NCBI RefSeq assembly: GCF_001558695.1
Contig: NZ_LNTU01000023.1
Span: forward strand, 62,001-126,000
DNA length: 64,000 bases
Direction: 5' to 3'
Source of the DNA: Paramesorhizobium deserti
GTDB taxonomy: Bacteria > Pseudomonadota > Alphaproteobacteria > Rhizobiales > Rhizobiaceae
Program-made: the position numbers and the translations under genes
Notes under the pieces: model-generated
What the model was told of the DNA's origin: nothing
Seen by the model: the letters and a program-made list of their open reading frames with translations, nothing else
Database searches by the model: none
Shown: piece after piece, positions 44,138-52,536 of the stretch
How positions within the stretch are numbered: the stretch's first letter is position 1
Layout of the letters: every line of letters starts with the position of its first letter

Positions 44138-44584
44138 ATGACTGATCGTATCGAGAAGAGCATTGATCTGAACGCACCTATCGAGCGGGTTTGGCGGGCA
44201 TTGACCGACCATGAGGAATTCGGTGCATGGTTCCGGGTGCGGTTGAACGGACCCTTCGTGCCGGGAGAAATCTCGCGTGGTCACATCCTATATCCCGGTT
44301 ATGAGCATCTGAACTGGGAAGCGGCCATCAAGCGGATGGACCCGCCGCACTATTTCTCATTCACATGGCATCCTTATGCCATCGATCCGGATGTCGATTA
44401 TTCGCGAGAAGAGCCTACGCTTGTCGAGTTCCGGCTGGAGCCGATATCGACGGGAACGCGTTTGACGGTGATCGAATCCGGTTTCGACTCGCTCCCGAGC
44501 CACCGTCGGCCTGATGCGTTGCGTATGAATGAGGGGGGCTGGGCAGAGCAGATGAAGAATATCGAAGCCCATGTCGACGCATAG
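44138..44584 (+). CDS. SRPBCC/AHSA1 domain protein
   Basis: A 148-residue START/Bet v1-fold protein of the AHSA1 (activator of Hsp90 ATPase-like) group: KSIDLNAPIERVWRALTDHE, FGAWFRVRLNGPFVPGE, YFSFTWHPYAIDPDVDYSRE and GGWAEQMKNIEAHV. The fold makes a hydrophobic ligand cavity; the ligand is unknown. It overlaps the following ArsR gene by 14 bases. This pairing is common in proteobacteria, often tied to response to small molecules. Confidence 0.88.
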   Translation: MTDRIEKSIDLNAPIERVWRALTDHEEFGAWFRVRLNGPFVPGEISRGHILYPGYEHLNWEAAIKRMDPPHYFSFTWHPYAIDPDVDYSREEPTLVEFRLEPISTGTRLTVIESGFDSLPSHRRPDALRMNEGGWAEQMKNIEAHVDA

Positions 44585-44909
44585 CATCCAGACGCGCGAT
44601 CCGGACCCCGCGCCCATATTCGCGGCTTTGGGAGACCGGACCCGCCTCTCGCTGGTGATGAAGTTGAGCGACGGGCAGACGCGCTCGATTGCCAAGCTTT
44701 CAGCGGATACGGAGATCACCCGGCAAGCCGTCACCAAGCATCTTCGCGTACTGGAGAATGCGGGGTTGGTGAGCAGCAGCCGGGTGGGTCGTGAAAGCCA
44801 GTTCGCTTTGCGGCCCGAACCGATCGCGGAGATCAGATCTTATCTCGACGAGGTTTCCCGACAATGGGATGATGCCTTGTCGCGGCTCCGCTCTTTCATC
44901 GAGCAGTGA
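44571..44909 (+). CDS. ArsR-family winged-helix regulator
   Basis: A 112-residue HTH_20/ArsR regulator: IFAALGDRTRLSLVMKLSDG, SIAKLSADTEITRQAVTKHL (recognition helix) and RVLENAGLVSSSRVGRESQF. No metal-binding CxC is present in the usual ELCVCDL position, so it likely senses something other than metal or protein partners. It overlaps the AHSA1-like gene and probably represses the operon through the two GCAAC/GTTGC palindromes upstream (inference). Confidence 0.88.
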   Translation: MSTHSIQTRDPDPAPIFAALGDRTRLSLVMKLSDGQTRSIAKLSADTEITRQAVTKHLRVLENAGLVSSSRVGRESQFALRPEPIAEIRSYLDEVSRQWDDALSRLRSFIEQ

Positions 44910-45041
44910 TCGTCGCGGGCCTTCAGCCGGCTTTAACGGGAGCGTTAATGCGCAGATGTTGGATGTGAAGCCTCGTGGCCTTCCCTGGCGATGATGCCCG
45001 GGATAGGCGTCGCGGAGCATGAGCGAGCTGCCGTTGAGCAT

Positions 45042-45299
45042 TCAGACGGAGGCGGGACTTCTTTTGTCCTGTTCTCTGCGATTATTCTCGATATTCGCTG
45101 CCGCGAAGGCTAAGGCTTCGATATCCCGATAGCCGAGGTTGTAGAGGCGCATTATCTCCCTGGCGAGCCGATCCGTATCCTTGCTTCCGTCCGCCTGCCC
45201 CAGAAGAGCAGCCGATTTATGATAGGCGGCCTGCATGATGCGCCAGTCTTCGCTTGTATAGGCGGATTCGGGGCCAGGATAGCCACCTCTTATCGGCAT
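45042..45299 (-). CDS. Hypothetical small protein
   Basis: An 85-residue soluble protein, starting MPIRGGYPGPESAYTSEDWR, with a helical middle (RLAREIMRLYNLGYRDIEAL) and a polar tail. Not recognised as a named family, but the regular heptad-like helices and coding bias suggest a real gene. Upstream (45300-45550) no obvious operon partner lies on the same strand. Confidence 0.6.
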   Translation of the reverse strand: MPIRGGYPGPESAYTSEDWRIMQAAYHKSAALLGQADGSKDTDRLAREIMRLYNLGYRDIEALAFAAANIENNRREQDKRSPASV

Positions 45300-45551
45300 G
45301 TTGCTCTCCGTTCAACTGGGCTGGACTCTGGGTAAATGCTGCCATGAATGGAGTTGCCTGAGAAAAAAGTGTGGGCCGCACATCGGCAAGAGTCAAACGA
45401 TTTCAGATATTATCGGCGTTTCAGATGTTTGCAATAATAATATAAATAGGCGTGCAACTCGGCGCCACAAAATTGCTGACGCTGAAGTTCTTCTTTAGCC
45501 TTTCTGTTATCATGCAAAACCACCTGGGCTGACAGAAAAAGGCGGTTCCAA

Positions 45552-45718
45552 TTATTTTGGCTGCCGCTTGGCTGTTTCCAGCTCGACTTGCTCCCGCTTC
45601 AGATATTTGCGCGTCACCTCGTCGGCATGATCGGCGAGCCATGCGGCCATGGCTTCCTCCTCATGACAGATTTCCTCGCACGTAGCCACTGATTCAGCCA
45701 ATCATCCATGGTCGCCAT
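45552..45718 (-). pseudogene. Small gene with a probable single-base frameshift
   Basis: The ATG at 45718 has AGGAG seven bases upstream and opens MATMDDWLNQW, but this frame soon becomes implausible. A second frame over the same DNA reads ATCEEICHEEEAMAAWLADH and continues DEVTRKYLKREQVELETAKR to a stop at 45552. The span is 167 bases, one short of a multiple of three, so one lost base near 45690-45702 would restore a protein of about 55 residues. Alternatively a 32-residue protein starts at ATG 45650 (GAGGAGG upstream). Function unknown. Confidence 0.45.
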
Positions 45719-45895
45719 TTTGGGGCTCCTTCTTTCCGGGCGGTGCAGACGCCGCTGTTCAGTCGTGGATTATCTGAACCGGCAGCCTTGCTTCAGGTCC
45801 CGGTCACCAAACAGTGCACGGCGTTAAACTTCCCGGATATGCATTGTTCCGGGTGGCTGGTTCGGGTTTGGATTATTTCGAATGGCGCTGGACTT

Positions 45896-46366
45896 CTACC
45901 AGATCGCCGGTCGGGTAATCATCAGCCAGAAAATGGCGAGGACAGCGCCAAAGGCAGGAAAGCCGAAGGCGAACCAGAGCCGGAAGAGCCTGTGGTAGCG
46001 CGCGGGCAGAACGGCGTTTTTTGCCGCGGCCTCAGTCGCCAGACGCCGCATTTCCATCTGCATCCAGACTACGGGAAGCCAGAAGGCGCCGGTTAGGAGA
46101 TAGAGCAGGATCGACAGGACGATCCAGCCTTCAGTGAGTGGATAACCAAGATGCCACGCAAGCGCGATACCTGTGATGGGCTGTGCGGCGACCGCGGTGG
46201 CCGTGAAAAGAAAGTCTGCAATCACGACCATACGCGCAACGGCGGCAATGATTGCGGCATTGCCCGTCCGGTGCGCCAAAAGCATGAAAAATGCTATGCC
46301 TGCACCGGTACCCAGCAGCACTGCGGCGCCGATCACATGCAGGTATTTGAGAATGAAATAGATCAT
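45896..46366 (-). CDS. DUF2269 family integral membrane protein
   Basis: A 156-residue protein with four membrane helices. The family start MIYFILKYLHVIGAAVLLGT and the LLTGAFWLPVVWMQMEMRRL segment are characteristic of DUF2269, with a conserved His in the first helix. Function unknown. It starts 27 bases after the SDR/DoxX-like gene and is probably in its operon. Confidence 0.85.
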   Translation of the reverse strand: MIYFILKYLHVIGAAVLLGTGAGIAFFMLLAHRTGNAAIIAAVARMVVIADFLFTATAVAAQPITGIALAWHLGYPLTEGWIVLSILLYLLTGAFWLPVVWMQMEMRRLATEAAAKNAVLPARYHRLFRLWFAFGFPAFGAVLAIFWLMITRPAIW

Positions 46367-46393
46367 TGAAGCGGTTCCCGCTTTCCAGGCTCT

Positions 46394-47683
46394 CTAACGC
46401 TCATCCAAAATGGCGAGGGCCACGAAATGTAGCGCCAATATGGGCCAAATCTTCATTAGCGGCCCGAGGGGTTCGTTCCAGAGTTCGGGGAGCAGGATCG
46501 TGCCCGCCACGATATAAAAGAGCGACAGGATGATCGCGGCGTATAGACCCTGCCGGGTGGTCCGGCGATAGGCGATCGCCAGTGCAACGAGAATATCGGC
46601 GATCGCTCCCGCCACCACGCCCGGAGCGGCCAATCCCCCGGTTCGCGCCTGGACCATCAGGTCGACGCCGGTATGAAAGCCACTGGTGAGCGATACAATT
46701 CCGGTGGCGATCCAGAACAACACCAGCACGGCAAGGATCAGAGGTTTGAGGAAATAGAGCTTTGCGAACCAGCGGTCCTGCACCATCACAGGTTTTGCCG
46801 CCAGTGCGGCATCGAGGGATTGGGGGCTGATGCCTGTCAGCCGGTTCCAGTGCGTCGCGTCGCCGATCGCACCGCGGCCAATCTCCTTTGCCGCGGTGGT
46901 TCGCATCGGTGATCGCCACCCGAGAGCCCCGACAAGATCGCCAGCCCGGTAGAGAAGTGCCGAAAGCGGGCGAGGCGCATCGAACTCATGAGCCGGACGC
47001 CATCCCAGCCATCGCCGATAGCTTGCCACGACCCCGCTCATGGTCAGCCTCTGCGGTCCGACCAGCTCGACCGCCACACGTGTGGGAGCGGACGCTTTCA
47101 GGAAGAAAGCGACGGTAGCGGTCACGTCATCGAGCTGAACGACCTGCAAGTCGCCTGTATCCTTCGTGACCGGTAAGACAGGAAGGGCGGCCAAGCCACG
47201 AAAGAGCGCGCTGGCCCCGAAAACAGCTTGGCCCAGCACCACCGCGGGGCGCAGGATAACCCAGTCAAGGTCACGTTCCATCAGAGCCATATCGCCGCGC
47301 AATTTGGTTTCCGAGAAAGCTGATACGTGGCCGCGGTCCACGCCGATCGCGGAAAACTGGATCACTCGCCGAATGCTCAGCTCCTCGCAGGCAAGGAACA
47401 GCGCCGATGCTCCGCTGACGTGGACTCCTTCCGTGTCCTCACGCGGGCTGTTCTGCAGAACACCGACACAATTGACCACCGCCTCGATCCCATGGAGGTG
47501 GGGAATCCAGTCCCGGGGATGCGTGGCCTTTGCCATGTCAAGCGGGATCATGCGCTTAACGGAAACGGGTACGGGGGTGCTACCCGGCCGTATTGCCGCG
47601 GCCACCTCGTGTCCTTCGGCGAAAAGGCGAGCGCATATCGCAGATCCGATCAGACCGGTCGCGCCGGTGACGAGAACTTTCAT
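46394..47683 (-). CDS. SDR-type NAD(P)-binding protein fused to a DoxX-like membrane domain
   Basis: A 429-residue fusion. The N-terminal ~290 residues form an atypical SDR/NmrA-like domain (MKVLVTGATGLIGSAICARL; AVVNCVGVLQNSPRE; VIQFSAIGVDRGHVSAFSET) without a clear YxxxK. The C-terminal ~130 residues hold four membrane helices of DoxX-like type (LKPLILAVLVLFWIATGIVS and on). It is followed by the DUF2269 membrane protein. A membrane-bound redox or quinone-linked role is possible but not shown. Confidence 0.85.
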   Translation of the reverse strand: MKVLVTGATGLIGSAICARLFAEGHEVAAAIRPGSTPVPVSVKRMIPLDMAKATHPRDWIPHLHGIEAVVNCVGVLQNSPREDTEGVHVSGASALFLACEELSIRRVIQFSAIGVDRGHVSAFSETKLRGDMALMERDLDWVILRPAVVLGQAVFGASALFRGLAALPVLPVTKDTGDLQVVQLDDVTATVAFFLKASAPTRVAVELVGPQRLTMSGVVASYRRWLGWRPAHEFDAPRPLSALLYRAGDLVGALGWRSPMRTTAAKEIGRGAIGDATHWNRLTGISPQSLDAALAAKPVMVQDRWFAKLYFLKPLILAVLVLFWIATGIVSLTSGFHTGVDLMVQARTGGLAAPGVVAGAIADILVALAIAYRRTTRQGLYAAIILSLFYIVAGTILLPELWNEPLGPLMKIWPILALHFVALAILDER

Positions 47684-47784
47684 GCCTGCACTCCCTGCCG
47701 CGGTTTCTCTATCGCTTCTTCCTCAATCGGAAAGGAAATCGACTTGTCTCACACTAAAGATAGGGTGAAATCACAACAAAGTAG

Positions 47785-48246
47785 TCACCGCTCGTATACG
47801 CCGACCAGTTCGGCTTCCTCGATCAGGTGTTTTCGCGCCTCCCGCCAGATCTGCTGCGCACCGGCCTTGGCGGGAATATTGAGGTTCGGCACGTCGAGCG
47901 CGGCCAAACGGAAATGATAGTGGTGCGGACCATGCCCCACTGGTGGTTCCGGGCCATCATAGCGGCCATTGCCGAAATCATTCCGGGCATAGCTCAGCGC
48001 ATTGTCATGGCTTGTATCGATGCTTTGAGGCAGCCCCTCGCGGTCAGGTGGGATGTTGTATATCGCGCAATGATAGAAGGTCCCCCTTGGGGCATCGGGG
48101 TCTTCCACAATCAGGACGAAGCTCTGCGTGCCTTCGGGGATTCCCGTCCATTTCAGCGGCGGCATCAGATTTTCGCCATCGCGCACATGTTTGACGGGAA
48201 TGGTTTCGCCTTCGGCAAAGGTCGGACAGGTCAAGGTAAGCGGCAT
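47785..48246 (-). CDS. YbhB/YbcL family (PEBP-like) protein
   Basis: A 153-residue phosphatidylethanolamine-binding-protein fold. It shows the family signature IVEDPDAPRGTFYHCAIYNI (DPDxP plus H) and GPEPPVGHGPHHYHFRLAAL. No signal peptide is present, so it is cytoplasmic. Bacterial members are of unknown function, with suggested kinase-inhibitor or ligand-binding roles. Confidence 0.93.
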   Translation of the reverse strand: MPLTLTCPTFAEGETIPVKHVRDGENLMPPLKWTGIPEGTQSFVLIVEDPDAPRGTFYHCAIYNIPPDREGLPQSIDTSHDNALSYARNDFGNGRYDGPEPPVGHGPHHYHFRLAALDVPNLNIPAKAGAQQIWREARKHLIEEAELVGVYER

Positions 48247-48615
48247 CGGGGTTCCTCTTGAAATTGCGTGAATACGCTTCCGCCGGAACCTTTTCGGCGT
48301 GCCTTGGTTCCCATCAACTGCAGTTTCTGAACCGTTGATGATCCGCTACATGCCTGAGAGGCAACCAAAGAGCCGCTACAAAAGGATGATCAAGAGGGCC
48401 GTCGCGGGCGCAGGGCGAAACCAGAGGCGGCTTATGACACCAAGCCCGCCGGTCGCGAACATGTCGACACGGTAAGCGGGCCGAGCATAACGAAGTCGCG
48501 GCATTCCGTGACGCCGCTTCCAAAGGATGATGAGATTAAGGGGGATGGCGGGAGCCGAATTTCCGATTCTACCAGTACGGGAAACGCCAAAGCCACGCTG
48601 TCTGCGGCGTCTGTT

Positions 48616-48729
48616 TCAGACGATCACACCACGCAGTTCATTGATCGCGATGAAAATCACCACGAAAGCGCAGGCATAGCTCAGCCACAACAACACATCT
48701 CTCAATCCGCGATCGTTTGTTTCCGGCAT
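48616..48729 (-). CDS. 37-residue single-span membrane protein, paralogue 2
   Basis: Starts at ATG 48729 with GGGGG eight to nine bases upstream. The product begins MPETNDRGLRDVLLWLSYAC and ends ELRGVIV, one membrane helix with a short polar N-terminus. It has exactly the same length as the protein at 43612-43725 and 21 identical positions. The upstream GTTGACTTT motif is also at the same distance (TTGACT 55 bases before the start). Two conserved copies with matched promoters strongly argue that both are expressed genes. Confidence 0.75.
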   Translation of the reverse strand: MPETNDRGLRDVLLWLSYACAFVVIFIAINELRGVIV

Positions 48730-48776
48730 TGTTGTGCCCCCAAAAAGTTGTGAGAGATAAATAGTATTATTAACAG

Positions 48777-48785
48777 AAAGTCAAC
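48777..48785 (-). promoter_or_regulatory. GTTGACTTT motif upstream of small membrane protein 2
   Basis: On the minus strand GTTGACTTT with TTGACT beginning at 48784, 55 bases before the ATG; TACTAT follows after 12 bases. Matches copy 1 in motif and spacing. Confidence 0.45.
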
Positions 48786-49081
48786 AGCGTATTCATCTTT
48801 TTATCGCGTTTTAATTGTGGAATTTGCGATATTCTAGATTGTGGACCCGGAGACAATGGGAGGGATGACCATTGCCGCCAAGTCCGGTGAGAGGCAAGAT
48901 AGTAGCCGAACAAGCCTCTCTGCCGGCCAGGCTGGCATGCCGGCACCGGCGTGGTTGCCTGGCAGGCTATTCGCCCGCCACCGGCGTCGTCGTAACCTGT
49001 TGGGCACGACTTTGTTCCTCAGGGATTTCGAAGGGGCGTTGCCGTGACGCCGGAACCGTTTAGGCGCCCGCAATAAAGTGA

Positions 49082-49122
49082 CGAGGCCCGGTTATATTTG
49101 GGGGCGGGGGCACCGGGCCTCG
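49082..49122. repeat. GC-rich hairpin with G-rich loop, copy 2
   Basis: CGAGGCCCGGT (49082-49092) and ACCGGGCCTCG (49112-49122) form a perfect 11-bp stem around a 19-base loop (TATATTTGGGGGCGGGGGC). The stem shares GAGGCCCG/CGGGCCTC with copy 1 at 43926-43968. The loop could form a G-quadruplex with flanking G runs. Confidence 0.55.
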
Positions 49123-49253
49123 GCTGTCAAGCAACAGCTTCGGCAATGTGACGAAAGATCGGAAGCGAGGAAATATCCACATATTGCGTAAGCTCGGTCG
49201 AACGGCTTAATGCACCCTGCATTCTCCTGATATGGAGAGCCACTCTGTTTGTC

Positions 49254-50297
49254 TCACGCAAGTCCGGATGGTGAGCCAGGCCGGTCGCTTTCACCGGATA
49301 CCAGTTGCATCGGCCAGATCAATTCGACCGTTTCCCTCGGATACTGGCCTTCGAATGCCGGCAGGGCCGAAAGCATGGCTTCGGCCAGTTTGATGCCGAG
49401 GTCGCGCAGCGAAATCCGGAAGCACGTCAATGTCGGCGAGAGAAACCGGCTCTGGGTACTCTCTCGAAAGCCGATGACGGCTATGTCGCGGCCCGGCTGG
49501 AGTCCCGCTTCGTAGAGGCGCCGATAGAGACCGACCGCCATGTTCTCGTTGACGAGAATGATCGCGGTCGGCATGGGCTCCTGCGCGAGAAGTCTGCACG
49601 CCACCTGATAACCGCCTTCTTCATTTCCATTGGCAGGCAGGATGAGGCTAGGGTCGAAGCCAATGCCGTTGGCTGCAAGCGCGCGCTTATAGCCATCAAG
49701 AAAGACATAGCCGAGATTGAGGTCACTGGCCGGCGTGCCGATCGCAATGCGCCGGTGGCCGAAGCCGGCGAGGCGGGTGACCGCCGTCGCGGCGACTCCT
49801 TCGAAGTCGAGATCGATCCAGGAATAGTCTCCCCTGGTGGCGCTGCGGCCCAGGGCGACGAAGGGAATCTTGCGTTCCAGCAGGAAATCGATGCGCGGAT
49901 CGTGACGCATCGTCGCCGAAATGATCAGCCCGTCGACGAACCGGCGCCCGACCACCCGGTTCAAATAGGAGGCGGGGTCCTCATCCGTTCCACAGAGCAG
50001 CGCGACGAGATCGAGATGATGGCGGCGAAACACCGACTGCACGCCTTCGAACACCGGCATGAAGAAACTGCCGCCTGCATCGGCGGTCTCGATGGTGGAC
50101 TCGATCATGAAGCCGATTGTATTCGTCGTTCCCTGCCTGAGGCTGCGTCCTGACTGGTTCGGCACATAGCCAAGCCGCTTGGCTGCCTCAAGCACCCGCT
50201 CGCGCGTTTCAGGGTTGACGTCCGCCTTGCCGTTCAAGGCACGCGAGACGGTTCCAATCGAGATGTCGAGATGGCGGGCAAGATCCCGAATGCTCAC
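49254..50297 (-). CDS. LacI-family transcriptional regulator
   Basis: A 347-residue repressor: N-terminal LacI HTH (MSIRDLARHLDISIGTVSRA and hinge LGYVPNQSGRSLR), then a periplasmic-binding-protein-like ligand domain (FGHRRIAIGTPASDLNLGYV; AIILVNENMAVGLYRRLYEA; VIGFRESTQSRFLSPTLTC). It is divergent from the oxidoreductase/ABC importer operon, with a palindromic LacI-type operator between. The effector is probably the sugar or cyclitol that operon handles. Confidence 0.93.
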   Translation of the reverse strand: MSIRDLARHLDISIGTVSRALNGKADVNPETRERVLEAAKRLGYVPNQSGRSLRQGTTNTIGFMIESTIETADAGGSFFMPVFEGVQSVFRRHHLDLVALLCGTDEDPASYLNRVVGRRFVDGLIISATMRHDPRIDFLLERKIPFVALGRSATRGDYSWIDLDFEGVAATAVTRLAGFGHRRIAIGTPASDLNLGYVFLDGYKRALAANGIGFDPSLILPANGNEEGGYQVACRLLAQEPMPTAIILVNENMAVGLYRRLYEAGLQPGRDIAVIGFRESTQSRFLSPTLTCFRISLRDLGIKLAEAMLSALPAFEGQYPRETVELIWPMQLVSGESDRPGSPSGLA

Positions 50298-50397
50298 AGT
50301 TTTCTCCCTTCGCGTTTCAGGGGGTGCTGATATTCAACTGAATCTCAAACACTCCGACCACGAACCCCTTTCCGTCATAAAACACCGAAAAGAGGGA

Positions 50398-50440
50398 TTG
50401 ACAAAACCAAAATGGTATTATGAAATCGTAAACGTTTACG
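50398..50440 (+). promoter_or_regulatory. Promoter with LacI-type operator
   Basis: TTGACA at 50398-50403 is a likely -35 box, with an AT-rich -10 region about 50415-50426. CGTAAACGTTTACG (50427-50440) is a perfect 14-base palindrome with the central CG typical of LacI-family sites, placed just after the -10 region, where a bound repressor would block the operon. Confidence 0.7.
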
Positions 50441-50497
50441 GAAGTCATTTTAAGCCGCCTAAATCGGTTTAATAATGAATTCCTGGGAGGAGATTGG

Positions 50498-51520
50498 ATG
50501 CAGCGTGTCGTTCTAGTCGGCTGCGGAGCCATGAGCAAAGCATGGTTCGAGGCAAGCCGGGCCATTGGCGATATCGACATTGTCGGCATCATCGATATTG
50601 ATACCGAGAGGGCCGAGGCGCGTGCCCGGGAATACGGCCTTGATCAGTCGATTATCTCCGACGATCTTCCAAGTGTACTCAAGAAAACCCAACCGGAACT
50701 TCTTTTCGACATCGTGATTCCGCAGGCGCGCCATGCGACCGTATCCGCCGGGCTCGACGCCGGCTGCCATGTGCTCTCGGAGAAACCGATGGCTGAAACG
50801 CTGGATGAAGCGCGCGATCTGATCGGGCGGGCGAAGAGGGCAGGGCGCATCCACGCCGTGGTTCAAAATCGGCGGTATGTTCCGCAGATCCGGCGCATCT
50901 GCCGGCTAATCCGTTCAGGCGCGATCGGCGAAGTGACGAGCCTCCACTGCGATTTTTTCCTCGCGCCCCATTTCGGCGGATTTCGCGAGGAAATGCGGCA
51001 TGTGCTGCTGCATGACATGGCCATACACACCTTCGACGCCGCACGTCTATTTGCCGGGGTAGCCCCAAGCGCCGTTTATGCGCGGGAGTGGGAACCCGAC
51101 AATTCTTGGTATGCCCAGGGCTCGTCCGCGGCGGCGATCTTCGAGTTTTCCAACGGAGCGGTCTTCACCTATCGCGGCAGCTGGTGCGCTGATGGCATGC
51201 GGACGAGCTGGGAAAGTGCCTGGCGCATCGTCGGCAGCCGGGGATCGCTCGTCTGGGACGGGCATGACGATATACAGGCCGAAGCCGTCACCTCCGGCAG
51301 AGACGGCCTGTTCTCCGAGGTGGCCGCCGTCGAGATACCTCCCCTCGATCGCTCCGACCGCACGGGCGGCCACCTCGGAGTGATGCAGGATTTCATTGCC
51401 GCGACGCGCGGTGGTCCGGCGCCCGAAACGGTGGGAGCGGAGAATATCAGGAGCCTTGCCATGGTGTTCGGCGCGATCGACAGCGCCGAAGCCGGACAGC
51501 GGGTAGAAATAACGATCTGA
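50498..51520 (+). CDS. Gfo/Idh/MocA family oxidoreductase
   Basis: A 340-residue NAD(P)-dependent enzyme: MQRVVLVGCGAMSKAWFEAS (Rossmann fold), HVLSEKPMAETLDEA with the family Lys, and HDMAIHTFDAARLFAG, with the His/Asp that often bind substrate. The sequence AGGAGG ends about ten bases before the ATG. It heads the operon of isomerase and ABC importer genes, so it probably oxidises the imported sugar or cyclitol; the exact substrate is unknown. Confidence 0.88.
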   Translation: MQRVVLVGCGAMSKAWFEASRAIGDIDIVGIIDIDTERAEARAREYGLDQSIISDDLPSVLKKTQPELLFDIVIPQARHATVSAGLDAGCHVLSEKPMAETLDEARDLIGRAKRAGRIHAVVQNRRYVPQIRRICRLIRSGAIGEVTSLHCDFFLAPHFGGFREEMRHVLLHDMAIHTFDAARLFAGVAPSAVYAREWEPDNSWYAQGSSAAAIFEFSNGAVFTYRGSWCADGMRTSWESAWRIVGSRGSLVWDGHDDIQAEAVTSGRDGLFSEVAAVEIPPLDRSDRTGGHLGVMQDFIAATRGGPAPETVGAENIRSLAMVFGAIDSAEAGQRVEITI

Positions 51521-51530
51521 GGAGTTCCAA

Positions 51531-52427
51531 TTGAGCGATCCGGCGAAATCCATCCGCATCGGCACGATGATCAAGGCCAATGCGCCCGATCCCGCCGCTT
51601 ACGTGAAAAGTATCCTGCCCCATGGGTTCGAAAGCATCGAGCCGTTCTTCTGGCAGGTGATGAACAAAGATCTGCCGACGCTGGCGGCACAATTGAAGGA
51701 GGCGATCGGCGACGCGGATGTCAACATCTCGACGCTCGGTATGTTCGGCAACCCGCTGGAGGATACCGAGATTGACCGGGAGACACGACAAGGCTGGGAG
51801 GCGCTGATCGATCACGCGCATCTTTTCGGTGCAACGACGATCGCCGGATTTACCGGCCGGGTGCGTGGCAAGCCCATCGAAGAGAGCCTGCCGCGCTTCA
51901 AAAAGGTCTGGACCGAGCTTTCAAAGCGCGCTGCGGACAAGGGCGTGCGGCTCGCCTTCGAGAATTGCGCCATGGACGGCAACTGGGCAAGCGGCGACTG
52001 GAATATCGCCCACAACCCGGACGCCTGGGAGATGATCTTCAACGAAGTGCCCGCAGACAATCTGGGGCTCGAATGGGAACCCTGCCATCAGATGGTCTAT
52101 CTGATCGATCCCATGCCGCAGATCCGCAAATGGGTGGGGAAGATTTTCCACGTTCATGGCAAGGACGCCACCATCCGCTGGGATGTTATCCGCGAGCACG
52201 GGATTTTCGGCAAGGAGAAGTTCGTGTTCATGCGCTCGCCGGGCTTCGGCGACACCAACTGGACCGATGTGATCTCCGAATTGCGCCTCGCCGGCTGGTC
52301 CGGATCGGTCGATATCGAGGGCTGGCACGATCCAGTCTATCGCGACGATCTGGAAATGACCGGTCAGGTCCATTCTCTTAATTATCTGAAGAAATGCCGT
52401 GGCGGCGGTTTCGTCGCCAATCCGTGA
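51531..52427 (+). CDS. Xylose-isomerase-like TIM-barrel sugar isomerase/epimerase
   Basis: A 298-residue AP-endonuclease-2-type TIM barrel. Metal-ligand regions are visible: LAFENCAMDGNWASGDWNIA (Glu), GLEWEPCHQM (Glu and His), HVHGKDATIRWDVIREHG (His), and VDIEGWHDPVY (Glu). It starts at TTG 51531 with GAGGAG about seven bases upstream, 10 bases after the oxidoreductase gene. It would isomerise the keto product of its partner, as in inositol or sugar-acid catabolism (inference). Confidence 0.87.
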   Translation: MSDPAKSIRIGTMIKANAPDPAAYVKSILPHGFESIEPFFWQVMNKDLPTLAAQLKEAIGDADVNISTLGMFGNPLEDTEIDRETRQGWEALIDHAHLFGATTIAGFTGRVRGKPIEESLPRFKKVWTELSKRAADKGVRLAFENCAMDGNWASGDWNIAHNPDAWEMIFNEVPADNLGLEWEPCHQMVYLIDPMPQIRKWVGKIFHVHGKDATIRWDVIREHGIFGKEKFVFMRSPGFGDTNWTDVISELRLAGWSGSVDIEGWHDPVYRDDLEMTGQVHSLNYLKKCRGGGFVANP

Positions 52428-52536
52428 TTTGAGATCGGTATGGAATACGTCCGGCTATGGGGAGGGCCGGGCGGATAGGGGAGAAAGGCAAGCCCGCACT
52501 ATGCGACTGCCTTGAATTTCAGGAGGAGGAAAAGGC

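Larger units (their letters stand above)
48730..49253. other. Gene-free stretch with promoter motif and hairpin
   Basis: About 520 bases between small membrane protein 2 and the LacI-type gene. It holds the GTTGACTTT motif (48777-48785, minus strand), an AT-rich stretch (48740-48840) and the second GC-rich hairpin (49082-49122). A 68-codon plus-strand frame at 48841-49047 and an antisense one are Arg/Pro-rich and look non-coding. Confidence 0.5.

Noticed and set aside
48841-49073. Overlapping Arg/Pro-rich frames on both strands
   Set aside because: Low-complexity composition, no ribosome site and no family; more likely GC-rich intergenic DNA.
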